The position numbers and the translations under genes were made by a program. The notes below the pieces were generated by a model. The model made no database searches and was not told where the DNA came from. It was given only the letters and a program-made list of their open reading frames with translations. A stretch of 64,000 bases of DNA. It comes from Acinetobacter sp. ANC 4648 (lineage in GTDB: Bacteria > Pseudomonadota > Gammaproteobacteria > Pseudomonadales > Moraxellaceae). The stretch spans positions 96,383 through 160,382 of the forward strand of contig NZ_NEGI01000007.1 in the NCBI RefSeq assembly GCF_002135345.1. Direction: 5' to 3'. The stretch's first letter is position 1; every line of letters starts with the position of its first letter. Below are positions 1 to 7,878 of the stretch, piece after piece.

Positions 1-390
1 TTCCTACATTCACGTATGTTTAATGATTGGGGAATTGAGCAATTAGGTTCAGCAGAATACAAAGAATCTATTCGCCAAATGAAACATGCCGATAAAATCA
101 TTGAACGCGTTCTATTTCTAGAGGGCTTACCAAATTTACAACATCTCGGTAAACTTTACATTGGTCAACACACGCTAGAAGTATTACATTGTGATGTTCG
201 CAAAGTAAAAGAAAATATCGAAGCGATTCAATTAGCTGTCACTATTGCTGAACAAAATTTAGATTATGTAACCCGTGATCTAGTCCAAGAAATTTTAGAA
301 AAAGAAGAAGAGTATTGGGATTGGCTCACCACTCAAATTGACCTAGTCGATCAAGTGGGTATTGAAAATTATATTCAAAGTCAAATGTAA
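1..390 (+). CDS. bfr: Bacterioferritin, 5' end missing at window edge
   Basis: The frame is open to the window edge, and the residues before the first Met (FLHSR) match the usual bacterioferritin context, so roughly 25-30 N-terminal residues are missing. The protein is a ferritin-like four-helix bundle that stores iron in a heme-bearing 24-mer in the cytoplasm. By alignment from memory with E. coli Bfr, the heme-ligand Met52 is kept (QMKH), as are His54 and Glu127. Three ferroxidase ligands look changed: Glu51 to Gln, Glu94 to Val and His130 to Tyr. That resembles the heme-binding, ferroxidase-poor partner of two-subunit bacterioferritins. The gene is convergent with the pilin oligosaccharyltransferase gene and shares a terminator with it. 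Confidence 0.93.
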   Translation, partial: FLHSRMFNDWGIEQLGSAEYKESIRQMKHADKIIERVLFLEGLPNLQHLGKLYIGQHTLEVLHCDVRKVKENIEAIQLAVTIAEQNLDYVTRDLVQEILEKEEEYWDWLTTQIDLVDQVGIENYIQSQM

Positions 391-404
391 GGTTTTACCA
401 TAAT

Positions 405-431
405 AAAAAATCCCCAATTGGGGATTTTTTA
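405..431. terminator. Bidirectional terminator between bfr and pglL
   Basis: The hairpin TCCCC-AATT-GGGGA is flanked by an A run on the left and a T run on the right, so it can end transcription from both convergent genes. Confidence 0.85.
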
Positions 432-448
432 TTACAAATCATCAACCG

Positions 449-2098
449 TTAGTGCTGTTGAGATACATCGACTTTTAATAAATCTTCAAATGGACGTTCC
501 TGACCATGTAGGGTTTTTAAAATCCATAATTGATGCTTTGCTTCATCCACTCGACCATTAAATGCCAGCACTTGCGCATATTTATACAGATCATATTTTG
601 ATGCTGTATTCGCAACCATACGCCCCACATGCTGTAATTGTGATGTAGACATTTTTGTGAGGGGATTTAACTCAATCCACCAAACTCGATCTGAAAATTG
701 ATCCAGTAGCCATATTTTTTGTTGCATCACTTCTTGCTGCTGTAAGCTCAAAGGGGCCGTTTTAAGTACAATTAAACTTTGCTGCTTGTACACGTTGTAA
801 TCTCGATATACCACGGCAATCAATAGCGCTGAAAGTAGAAAGAGTACTCGTACAACAACCGCATTTATTTGAATTAAAGGTAGTCGCGTATAGCGTGCTT
901 GAATCACACCTAATAAAAAACCTAATGGTAAAAGAAAGTAAGCATAATGAATTGGAAATTCTAACAGTGCATGAATAAGAATGGCACACACCATCAATAT
1001 CGCAATCATTGACTCTAGATCTTTAACACCTTTATTGAGCCAATATAACCAAAAGCTGAGATAAAGCAGAATCAATACGCCAATTGGAATCCCATTCCAT
1101 ATCAATAAATCTAAAATAATATTGTGTGCACTTTTAATCCACTCATGTGAAGGATATGCATCAAAAGCTGTGATTTGTGCAATTCCTGTTTGATTCCACC
1201 CATAACCTAGCCAAGGTTGCTCCGAAATAGCAACCAGCATTTGCGACCACATATCTAACCGCAAATAGCCCGATGATGCTCGCTCAATCACTGAAGCAGT
1301 TTCTGCCACTTGCTGACTCGAAAGTGCTTCCAGCAAATGATTTAGACTCGGTAAAAAACTAATAAAGCCAATAAAAATGGCCATCCATAACAGCAACTTT
1401 ATCCAGCCAAAACGTTTAGGTTGTTGATATTGTTTTACTCCCCAGTAAAGTAAAATAAATAAGCCAACCACCCATGAAGTTCTGGATTGAGTTAAAGCGA
1501 TGCTAAATATCAAGATTAATGCGCTTGGAATAAGTATCACATTTGAAACGAAGCGCTTTTCATAAAAATATAAGCAAGCCAATGTGCCCAAAGTTAGAAA
1601 AGTGGCTAAATTATTCGGTTGTCCGAAATTCGCAAATGGACGATTCCCTTTTAGGAGATTCATATATGGGAAAAAATAATGACTGAGCTGCAACCATTGT
1701 AAAATTGCAATTAAACTTGAAATCAAACCTACGATAAGTACTAACCAACTCCAGTTTTTAAGTACCTTCTCTCGAGCACTCCCACCTAAGGAGAGGTTAT
1801 AACCCAACACAATCATCAGCCAAAATGAAAATATATAAGCAAAGCTTAATAAAGCATTACTCAAATAAAGAATTTGTCCAAAGAAGCACTGCAATATTGG
1901 AATAATCAAAATTATGCTAGCAATAATCTGTGGCTTCGCGATTTTGATTTTTTGTTGTAAAAAAGAACCCAATAATGCTAAGCCTGAAAGAAAAGTGAGT
2001 ATTTCACTTTCAAATGTTGTCCAAGGCGTCTGGTGAATGGGGAGCAGCCAAGCTATTGCAATGAGCATAGCTGAAAGATAGAGAAAGTAAGCTTTCAT
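449..2098 (-). CDS. pglL: PglL/TfpO-type pilin O-oligosaccharyltransferase
   Basis: A 549-residue polytopic membrane protein with about ten or more hydrophobic segments and a soluble C-terminal tail. It contains the PglL-type motif RPFANFGQPNNLAT (about residues 152-165), a Wzy_C core around SRTSWVVG, and a conserved stretch with HNIILDLLIWNGIPIG that contains the His common to O-antigen ligase-like enzymes. The family transfers preassembled glycans from undecaprenyl diphosphate to Ser/Thr of periplasmic proteins. In Acinetobacter a copy next to the pilin gene is usually pilin-specific. Here it follows a pilin accessory gene and two pilins on the same strand, which supports a pilin target. 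General OTase activity cannot be excluded. The ribosome site is weak. Confidence 0.88.
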   Translation of the reverse strand: MKAYFLYLSAMLIAIAWLLPIHQTPWTTFESEILTFLSGLALLGSFLQQKIKIAKPQIIASIILIIPILQCFFGQILYLSNALLSFAYIFSFWLMIVLGYNLSLGGSAREKVLKNWSWLVLIVGLISSLIAILQWLQLSHYFFPYMNLLKGNRPFANFGQPNNLATFLTLGTLACLYFYEKRFVSNVILIPSALILIFSIALTQSRTSWVVGLFILLYWGVKQYQQPKRFGWIKLLLWMAIFIGFISFLPSLNHLLEALSSQQVAETASVIERASSGYLRLDMWSQMLVAISEQPWLGYGWNQTGIAQITAFDAYPSHEWIKSAHNIILDLLIWNGIPIGVLILLYLSFWLYWLNKGVKDLESMIAILMVCAILIHALLEFPIHYAYFLLPLGFLLGVIQARYTRLPLIQINAVVVRVLFLLSALLIAVVYRDYNVYKQQSLIVLKTAPLSLQQQEVMQQKIWLLDQFSDRVWWIELNPLTKMSTSQLQHVGRMVANTASKYDLYKYAQVLAFNGRVDEAKHQLWILKTLHGQERPFEDLLKVDVSQQH

Positions 2099-2172
2099 GG
2101 ATTTCAGTTAAAAAAAAACTGAGCACATTATACACTCAGTTTTACACAGCGATATGGGGCAAGGATTTTAAT

Positions 2173-2910
2173 CTAATTCCATGGTCGCAAATCAACAATT
2201 TTGACTACTTCAGCTTTTTCTTTATTGATTAAAACCACCATATCTACCGCAGTAGCTTTTAGTGGAAGCCAAGAGTTTGCTGAAGGATATTCTTTTAAAA
2301 TTTCACTAACGATAGGATCAGAATTATATTCTTTTAATTCTTTTAAATTTTTGGTATACCTCTGTAAATCCAATTTAGATTCACTGAATGTAGTATATCT
2401 TTCAGGGTACATTGCAGCTGATATTCCATTAGATAAATCATTAAACAATCTTTTATTTTGCTCATCAATAGTCTTTTCCTTTTTTAATGCAACAATATGT
2501 GGTCGTAACCAATTTGTTTTTTTATATTCTTGTGATGCTATAGCGATATTGTCTTTCTCAACATCAATGTTTCTAACCAACTCAAAACGATCAATATTGG
2601 TGTAGACAATCCATACTGGTCTACCCTGAGCAATACTAAATACTCCATAACTTAAAGCAGCAAGCTGGATTAGAATAATAATAACCAAATCCATTTTTAA
2701 GGTTTTTTTACCCTCTTTATAAACTAACAACCCTAAAAGTGGACCAATAATGACATCAATCACAATTAACATCAGAAAAATTTGGGTAACACCAACTGCC
2801 TTAGCTAATGGAAATGGATACCAGACAAAAAATACAATAGCTATAACTAATAATGCAAGAATAACTGATACTAACAAGTGCCCCAAAAAGAATTTTATTC
2901 GCGTTGACAT
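2173..2910 (-). CDS. tfpZ: TfpX/TfpZ-type type IV pilin accessory protein
   Basis: A 245-residue inner-membrane protein with three N-terminal hydrophobic segments (about residues 8-32, 37-60 and 75-95) and a mainly periplasmic C-terminal domain. The arrangement, including WYPFPLAKAVG and the DVIIGPLLGLLVY segment, matches the accessory proteins encoded beside pilin alleles in Pseudomonas aeruginosa (TfpX, TfpY, TfpZ) and in Moraxellaceae, which raise pilin assembly or retraction efficiency. It lies between the second pilin and pglL, all on the minus strand with short gaps, so cotranscription is likely. Codon use is very AT-rich compared with the flanking housekeeping genes. Assignment to TfpZ rather than TfpX is uncertain. 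Confidence 0.8.
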   Translation of the reverse strand: MSTRIKFFLGHLLVSVILALLVIAIVFFVWYPFPLAKAVGVTQIFLMLIVIDVIIGPLLGLLVYKEGKKTLKMDLVIIILIQLAALSYGVFSIAQGRPVWIVYTNIDRFELVRNIDVEKDNIAIASQEYKKTNWLRPHIVALKKEKTIDEQNKRLFNDLSNGISAAMYPERYTTFSESKLDLQRYTKNLKELKEYNSDPIVSEILKEYPSANSWLPLKATAVDMVVLINKEKAEVVKIVDLRPWN

Positions 2911-2962
2911 AAATAAGTAACCAATTTTAAATTTTTATGTAGTGTAATCGAGGTTTCAAAAA

Positions 2963-3400
2963 TTAAATACAGTCTACAGGTTTAAACTTATTAGCAATTC
3001 CGACCGATGTAGAGCATTTCCATGATCCCCCAGCAGTTCTATTTAGATAAATGGACTCTCCTTGTATAGCACTTGCTACATTTTTTAACTGGCATTCAAG
3101 CGCAGGCTGCGATATTTCTCCGATAGGTTTATGCACAACATAGGTACAAATTTCTGAGACTGAAAAGCCAATATTATCATTAGTAAAATCATTATTATTT
3201 GCACCATCATTCATAATAAGCTCATATTGTGTTCTTGAACCCATCAACTCAATGACCGCACTAGTAATTTGGGATTTTATAATAAAATTTCGATATTGTA
3301 TTAATGCAATTCCTGCTAACACACCAATGATAACAATAACAATCATTAACTCTATAAGTGTAAATCCCTTTATTTTTTTATTATTCAACGTTATTCTCAC
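2963..3400 (-). CDS. Second type IV pilin, immediately upstream of tfpZ
   Basis: A pre-pilin with a short basic leader ending KKIKG, then FTLIELMIVIVIIGVLAGIA, a class III N-methylation site with Glu5 and a hydrophobic helix for PilD cleavage. The mature part has four cysteines in nearly the pattern of the pilA product at 4343-4804, and the two share the GG-W-C...KF-P-C C-terminal pattern, so they are paralogs. The listed start is GTG, giving a 12-residue leader. A TTG at 3388 preceded by GAGAA would give LNNKKIKG, a more typical leader, and may be the true start. It could be a pilus subunit variant, a ComP-like competence pilin or a minor pilin. The sequence ends two residues after the tfpZ-side Asp, at Cys-Ile. 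Confidence 0.88.
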   Translation of the reverse strand: MRITLNNKKIKGFTLIELMIVIVIIGVLAGIALIQYRNFIIKSQITSAVIELMGSRTQYELIMNDGANNNDFTNDNIGFSVSEICTYVVHKPIGEISQPALECQLKNVASAIQGESIYLNRTAGGSWKCSTSVGIANKFKPVDCI

Positions 3401-4294
3401 ACTTTAATTGAGTAAATTTATTAAAGTATAAGTAACTTTCAATTTTCTGCATTAAAAAAAATTTAATATTAAAATATTTGTTATAATATGACTATATTTA
3501 TAATTTAAGTACCATATCAACAATCATATTTTTTTAAATCTGACTTCTAGGTATAAATTAATTTCATTCTTAATATAAAAAATTGGTACCATATTTTTTA
3601 ATAAAGTCCTATCTAATTCTAAAAATTCATAAATTAAAATATAAATAGTGCTAGATAAAACAGATTTTTTTAAAAGCTTCAGTAGTATTAAAATAGCCTG
3701 CCCAAAGCATAATCTCTTATATCAAACCACTTAATAAAAATAACAGTCACCTAATAATTTGATGCAGTACATCTTAGTTTCTACCAAACTTTTCCGATGT
3801 TAACCCGACCATTTTTTGCACAACGCCCTACCTAAATATTTTACTCTTCTAAAAAACTCATTGCGTTATAGCGAGCTAGTCTTTGTATCTTTCCAAGACT
3901 TCGCATTACACAAAGCCTGTGACCATAAGCAAAGATAATCAAAATAAGAACTTGATCATCAAACAGTATTAAATAGCTGCATCTGAATAAGTTTGATTTC
4001 AATCATGTTTGCCTTTTTCTTAGATATACCATTGTGTATTGGAATCAAACTAGCTCGAGAGATTTCCTCAAATGATCAAAGTACTATTGTAAGAGGACAA
4101 TTGTTTGTGCGATAGATTTTTACTGTAAGCCTATTCAGATAACAATTAATTATTATATAAAACAATGTCTTACAAATGACTTTGTGCAATAAAGCCCAAC
4201 AGACTTAGAAAGCAAAGAGTTAGGCCAAAGCAGTTAAAATAGATTATAAAAATTTGCTGTAGAAATTAATTCACTGTTGTTAAAAAAATTGAGT
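3401..4294. other. AT-rich spacer between the two pilin genes, no gene seen
   Basis: About 890 bases without a convincing reading frame on either strand. It is strongly AT-rich near the second pilin (3401-3680) and less so from 3700 to 4250. An imperfect inverted repeat pairs GTTTGATTTCAAT (3991-4003) with ATTGGAATCAAAC (4038-4050), with one mismatch. The promoter of the second pilin must lie here unless it is served by pilA read-through, but no clear -35/-10 pair was found. Confidence 0.6.
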
Positions 4295-4326
4295 TAAAAA
4301 AACGCACCTAATTTAAGTGCGTTTTT
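4295..4326 (-). terminator. Terminator after pilA
   Basis: AACGCAC and GTGCGTT arms around a 9-base AT loop, followed on the minus strand by a run of seven T. It should separate abundant pilA mRNA from the second pilin/tfpZ/pglL unit. Confidence 0.85.
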
Positions 4327-4342
4327 ATATTAAAATAAATTT

Positions 4343-4804
4343 TTATAGTGTATTAATAGCACCAGCCACTGCTGTGCCTGTTGCGCACCCTTTAGGAATA
4401 AATTTATCATCTGTAGCAGGAATATCTGTTAAACAAGTCCAGCCACCTTCTTCAGAACGATTTAATACAATTACTTTAGTTGCAATTTTTGGATTACCTT
4501 TAAGCGTACATGTCAATGCACTGTCTACTGCCCCACTGGTTTGTGTAAAAGCAGTAATACCATAATCACACACATTAGATGTAGCCGCAGTAAAGCCAAC
4601 ATCACTTAATTTAGTAGGAAGTTTTCCTTCATTTACTGCATTTTCATAACCTGTTTTAACAGAGCTAATTTCAGAGTAGCCAGCATTTGCTTGTGATTTA
4701 GCAATATAATCCTGATATGCTGGAATCGCAATTGCAGCCAAAATACCAATAATCGCAACAACGATCATTAATTCAATAAGTGTAAAACCCTTTTGAGCGT
4801 TCAT
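4343..4804 (-). CDS. pilA: Major type IV pilin PilA
   Basis: Pre-pilin of 153 residues. The ATG at 4804 is chosen because GGAGAA lies at the right distance and the leader becomes the canonical MNAQKG; a GTG four codons upstream overlaps that ribosome site. PilD would cut at Gly6/Phe7, leaving FTLIELMIVVAIIGILAAIA as the N-terminal helix, with Glu5 present. Four cysteines lie in the globular head, the last pair (WTC...KGC) forming the probable D-loop disulfide. The C-terminus (AINTL) has no terminal Ser of the kind glycosylated in A. baumannii PilA, so any PglL site must be internal. The gene has its own terminator, and the subunit feeds the PilBCD machinery encoded about 10 kb away. Confidence 0.95.
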   Translation of the reverse strand: MNAQKGFTLIELMIVVAIIGILAAIAIPAYQDYIAKSQANAGYSEISSVKTGYENAVNEGKLPTKLSDVGFTAATSNVCDYGITAFTQTSGAVDSALTCTLKGNPKIATKVIVLNRSEEGGWTCLTDIPATDDKFIPKGCATGTAVAGAINTL

Positions 4805-5014
4805 AACATTCTCCACAAATGTTTAAAATTTTTATTGCTTTTACAAGCCTCTTTATGCAGTTAATCTGTTTTATTCTTTGGAAAAAAACGTAAAACTACC
4901 AAAACATTATCATTCTATGTTCTATGTTTTTAAATACAAGAGTTTTTTTTAATTTATGTTTTTTTAAAGTAGGTTTGTGTAAAAAAGTGACATTCCTCGT
5001 CACATAGGTTTGAT

Positions 5015-5575
5015 TTAGTTCATAATTCTAGGTGTATTTGATAATTCATTCGAATTATCTACAATTTGATGCTCATAAAACTGATCTAATATTCGACCAA
5101 TATCCGACACTCCATCAATCACTGCCATTCTATAGTTTTTATTTTTTAAACTCGCAATCATTACATCACAAACTCTTTGCCATTCCAGTTGTGTTGTCGC
5201 GGAACTAATTCCACGATCGATAATAATTTCCACCGTTTTTTCACACAAATTTAGATAAACCAAGATACCACTATTATGCTCAGTATCCCAAACACCTAAC
5301 TCAGCAAATAACTGCTGTGCACGACTTCGTGTATTCTGATAATAGGCCTGATGACTGGGAATATGCCCTTCAATCACCACTTGAATCTCACCGACATGTC
5401 CCAATTCTGCCTGCTTCACAGCTTCAGCAATTGCAGCTTGATCTTGCTGGGAAAAATAACGCTTTGATGCAGGTAAATATATAAAATGCTTCAACCAGCG
5501 CTTTAAACTAGGCTGTACTATTTCTTGCAACTTCGGTTCAGTTACAATTGCTGTTGTATCTGTTATTGTTACCAT
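5015..5575 (-). CDS. TPM-domain protein without signal peptide
   Basis: A 186-residue protein whose central part (about residues 35-155) is a TPM fold domain (Pfam TPM_phosphatase, YgcG-like), seen in AELGHVGEIQVVIEG, LGVWDTEHNSGILVYLNL and IIIDRGIS. No signal peptide or clear membrane segment is visible, so it is probably cytoplasmic or membrane-associated through its partner. Its ATG overlaps the last seven bases of the preceding larger TPM gene, indicating translational coupling. TPM proteins are linked to membrane-complex quality control and are sometimes acid phosphatases, but no specific role can be stated. It belongs to the lemA-TPM-TPM cluster. Confidence 0.85.
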   Translation of the reverse strand: MVTITDTTAIVTEPKLQEIVQPSLKRWLKHFIYLPASKRYFSQQDQAAIAEAVKQAELGHVGEIQVVIEGHIPSHQAYYQNTRSRAQQLFAELGVWDTEHNSGILVYLNLCEKTVEIIIDRGISSATTQLEWQRVCDVMIASLKNKNYRMAVIDGVSDIGRILDQFYEHQIVDNSNELSNTPRIMN

Positions 5576-6684
5576 GAGCCAGATGCGCCTCCTCCGCCAA
5601 ATCCGCCACCACCACCGCTATAACCTCCGCCACCGCGCCCTCCGCCACCACGCCCACCACCAGCTAAAAATATTTGTAAAATAAGCTGTGCTACTGAGGT
5701 AATGAGTAAGAAAAAAACACCAAAGCCTAAAACTAAACTCATGACAATTCCGGCGCCATAAATCAGACCAGCAGCAAAAGTTGTGACTCCTGCGACAGAA
5801 GCACTTAAACGATTACCGACCATAAATGAAGCCAAAATACCCACAATCAATATAATCATTGCTGTGGTAAATATTTGCTCTTTAGCCTGTTGCTCATGTA
5901 ACGCTTGTGCTTGACGCTGCTTTAAATCTTCAGCCGCTTGTTGCGCGATTTCAGGATCTAAATTTAGGATTCGTTCAATTTCAGTTAAACCCGCCTCTAA
6001 ACCTTGAGCATACTGACCCTGTTTAAAAAAAGGCGTAATTTGATTCTGAATAATTCGGCTGGCAATAATATCGGGGATAACACCTTCTAAACCATAGCCT
6101 GTCGCAATATGTATTCGATGATCATTCACTGCAACTGCAATAAGTAAACCATTATCTTGCTTTGCTGAACCCAACTGCCATTGCTGTGCAATACGCATAG
6201 CATAATCAAAAATACTTTCTTGACCTGTAGTTGGCACGATCACAATTCCAATTTGTGCTTTGCCCTGATTATATAAAGCTCGTATTCTTTGTTCTAAATC
6301 TTGCTTCTGTGCTACAGACAACACATTGGCTTGATCAATCACTGGCTGATTTAATGTGGGCAATTGGCGAATAGATTCCCCATCTGCCATGTCATTAGCT
6401 GCTGCTGAAGCCTGAGTCGTATTACTGTCCTGAATTTGACTTTTTTGCGGATTGGCTTCATTCTGCTTCAGCTGATTTTCACCAATCCTATTTATAGGAT
6501 TAATTGCTATCGGCTGCTGATTATTCACAATCTTTGGCAGCACAACAGCATCTTCAGCATCACTGCTTGCTGTTGCAACTTCTGCCCAAGCAATAGACTG
6601 GAAAGCAACCATCAGCGTAAGCAATCCCATTATTATCATAATATTGAGTGGGCTTATTTTAGATTTATTACTTTCTTCAGTCAT
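5569..6684 (-). CDS. TPM-domain membrane protein with Gly-rich tail (YgcG-like)
   Basis: A 371-residue protein. A hydrophobic segment at about residues 14-34 is a signal peptide or anchor, followed by a polar linker and a TPM domain at about 112-245 (IDQANVLS, QIGIVIVPTT, DNGLLIAVAVNDHRIHIATGYGLEGVIPD). Two hydrophobic stretches lie at about 270-345, and the tail is almost pure glycine, serine and arginine, ending in GASGSW. This architecture is typical of YgcG family proteins encoded with LemA. The TPM domain should be periplasmic. The gene sits between lemA and a second, signal-less TPM gene, probably one operon. Confidence 0.9.
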   Translation of the reverse strand: MTEESNKSKISPLNIMIIMGLLTLMVAFQSIAWAEVATASSDAEDAVVLPKIVNNQQPIAINPINRIGENQLKQNEANPQKSQIQDSNTTQASAAANDMADGESIRQLPTLNQPVIDQANVLSVAQKQDLEQRIRALYNQGKAQIGIVIVPTTGQESIFDYAMRIAQQWQLGSAKQDNGLLIAVAVNDHRIHIATGYGLEGVIPDIIASRIIQNQITPFFKQGQYAQGLEAGLTEIERILNLDPEIAQQAAEDLKQRQAQALHEQQAKEQIFTTAMIILIVGILASFMVGNRLSASVAGVTTFAAGLIYGAGIVMSLVLGFGVFFLLITSVAQLILQIFLAGGGRGGGGRGGGGYSGGGGGFGGGGASGSW

Positions 6685-6720
6685 ATCAACATCCGTTTAT
6701 ATATTTACACCTAACTCTAT

Positions 6721-7314
6721 TTAGTTAAAGCTTACTGTTGGGGCTTTTTGTGCATCCGTTTCAGCACTAAAATTAGGTTTAGGTTTCATACCAATCACTT
6801 TTGCAGTCATGGCTTGTGGGAACTGACGAACATAGGTATTGTAATCTTGCACTGTTGCAATATAACGATTACGCGCTACCGCAATTCGATTTTCAGTCCC
6901 TTCAAGCTGAACTTGTAACTCACGGAATTGCTCATTGGCTTTTAAATCTGGATAATTTTCGGTGACAGCCAATAAGCGCGATAGAGCACCCGTCATTTGG
7001 GATTGTGCTTCTTGATATTTTTTAAATAATTCTGGATTTTCCAATACATCTTTATCTACTTTCAAACCTGCAACATTTGCACGGGCTTGTGTCACCTCAG
7101 TCAGTACTTTTTCTTCATGCGTTGCATAGCCTTTCACTACATTAACTAAATTTGGCACTAAGTCAGCACGACGTTGATATTGATTTTGCACTTCAGACCA
7201 AGAGCCTATGACAGCTTCATCTTTGGCTTGCAAAGTGTTGTAGCCACATCCCGTAAATAACAATGTACTTGCCAAGATAACAGCCAATAAGCCTTTTTTA
7301 ATGCGACTACTCAT
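6721..7314 (-). CDS. lemA: LemA family lipoprotein
   Basis: The ATG at 7314 is preferred because GAGG lies six bases upstream; a TTG at 7326 has no such site. The product has 197 residues. It starts with a basic region and a hydrophobic stretch ending in the lipobox LFTGC, so it is probably a lipoprotein. The LemA core follows (WSEVQNQYQRRADLVPNLV, then long helices with TQARANV and the LLAVTENYPDLKANEQF motif). LemA proteins are long helical bundles of unclear biochemical function, repeatedly found with TPM-domain proteins, as here. Confidence 0.93.
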   Translation of the reverse strand: MSSRIKKGLLAVILASTLLFTGCGYNTLQAKDEAVIGSWSEVQNQYQRRADLVPNLVNVVKGYATHEEKVLTEVTQARANVAGLKVDKDVLENPELFKKYQEAQSQMTGALSRLLAVTENYPDLKANEQFRELQVQLEGTENRIAVARNRYIATVQDYNTYVRQFPQAMTAKVIGMKPKPNFSAETDAQKAPTVSFN

Positions 7315-7437
7315 TTTAAGCCTCAAATATTTATTGGTATTTGTTGATATAAAATATCATTCTAAACAGTTTTTTAAACTGATGTGTTGCTTTTGTTTAT
7401 GCATTTTATCTGATGTGTATAACTCAAAAGTTATCCA

Positions 7438-7464
7438 CAAAAAAGCCACCCGAAGGTGGCTTTC
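7438..7464 (-). terminator. Terminator after rbfA
   Basis: Minus-strand hairpin GCCACC-TTCG-GGTGGC followed by six T, just past the rbfA stop. It closes the rimP-nusA-infB-rbfA operon, so truB and rpsO are not part of the unit here. Confidence 0.9.
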
Positions 7465-7482
7465 ATGGAATGCTAAAAATAA

Positions 7483-7878
7483 CTATTCGTCTTCTTTTTG
7501 CTCAGGTAAATCTTTGACTGCTTCTGCAATAAGACCGAACATATAGTTACCATATGCATTGGTTTTATCATAATGGAAACGCAAGCGTGGCGTTACACGT
7601 GTCTTGATACGACGACCTAATTCGTGACGCAAAAACCCAGCGGCACCATTTAATACGGCCAAAGTTTCTTGATTTGCAACTTCACTTTGATCATCGCCTA
7701 ATTCACGCCCCATTACAGTGACATAAACTTCTGCATAACCTAAGTCTGGGCTGACTTTCACCGCAGAGATGGTCACAAGACCACCTAAGCGTGGATCTTT
7801 AAGCTCTTGACGAATCAGTTCTGACAACTCACGTTGCACTGTATCGGCCATACGCTTAAGACGTTGACTACCCGCCAT
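7483..7878 (-). CDS. rbfA: Ribosome-binding factor A
   Basis: A 131-residue KH-like protein starting [19 protein letters not shown], with LIRQELKDPRLGGLVTISAVKVSPDLGYAEVYVTV in the family pattern. RbfA binds the immature 30S subunit near helix 1 of 16S rRNA and helps its late maturation and cold adaptation. Its ATG shares one base with the infB stop (TAATG), so translation is coupled. It is the last gene of the operon. Confidence 0.97.
   Translation of the reverse strand: MAGSQRLKRMADTVQRELSELIRQELKDPRLGGLVTISAVKVSPDLGYAEVYVTVMGRELGDDQSEVANQETLAVLNGAAGFLRHELGRRIKTRVTPRLRFHYDKTNAYGNYMFGLIAEAVKDLPEQKEDE

Noticed and set aside
3700..4250. Possible transposase or pilin-gene remnant in the spacer
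   Set aside because: Short stretches read as plausible peptide, but stops occur in every frame and no transposase motif or terminal repeat pair was found.
4805..5014. Sigma-54 type promoter before pilA
   Set aside because: A GG...GC pair (GGCTTGTAAAAGC) is present, but the spacing is nine rather than ten bases and the surrounding consensus is missing.
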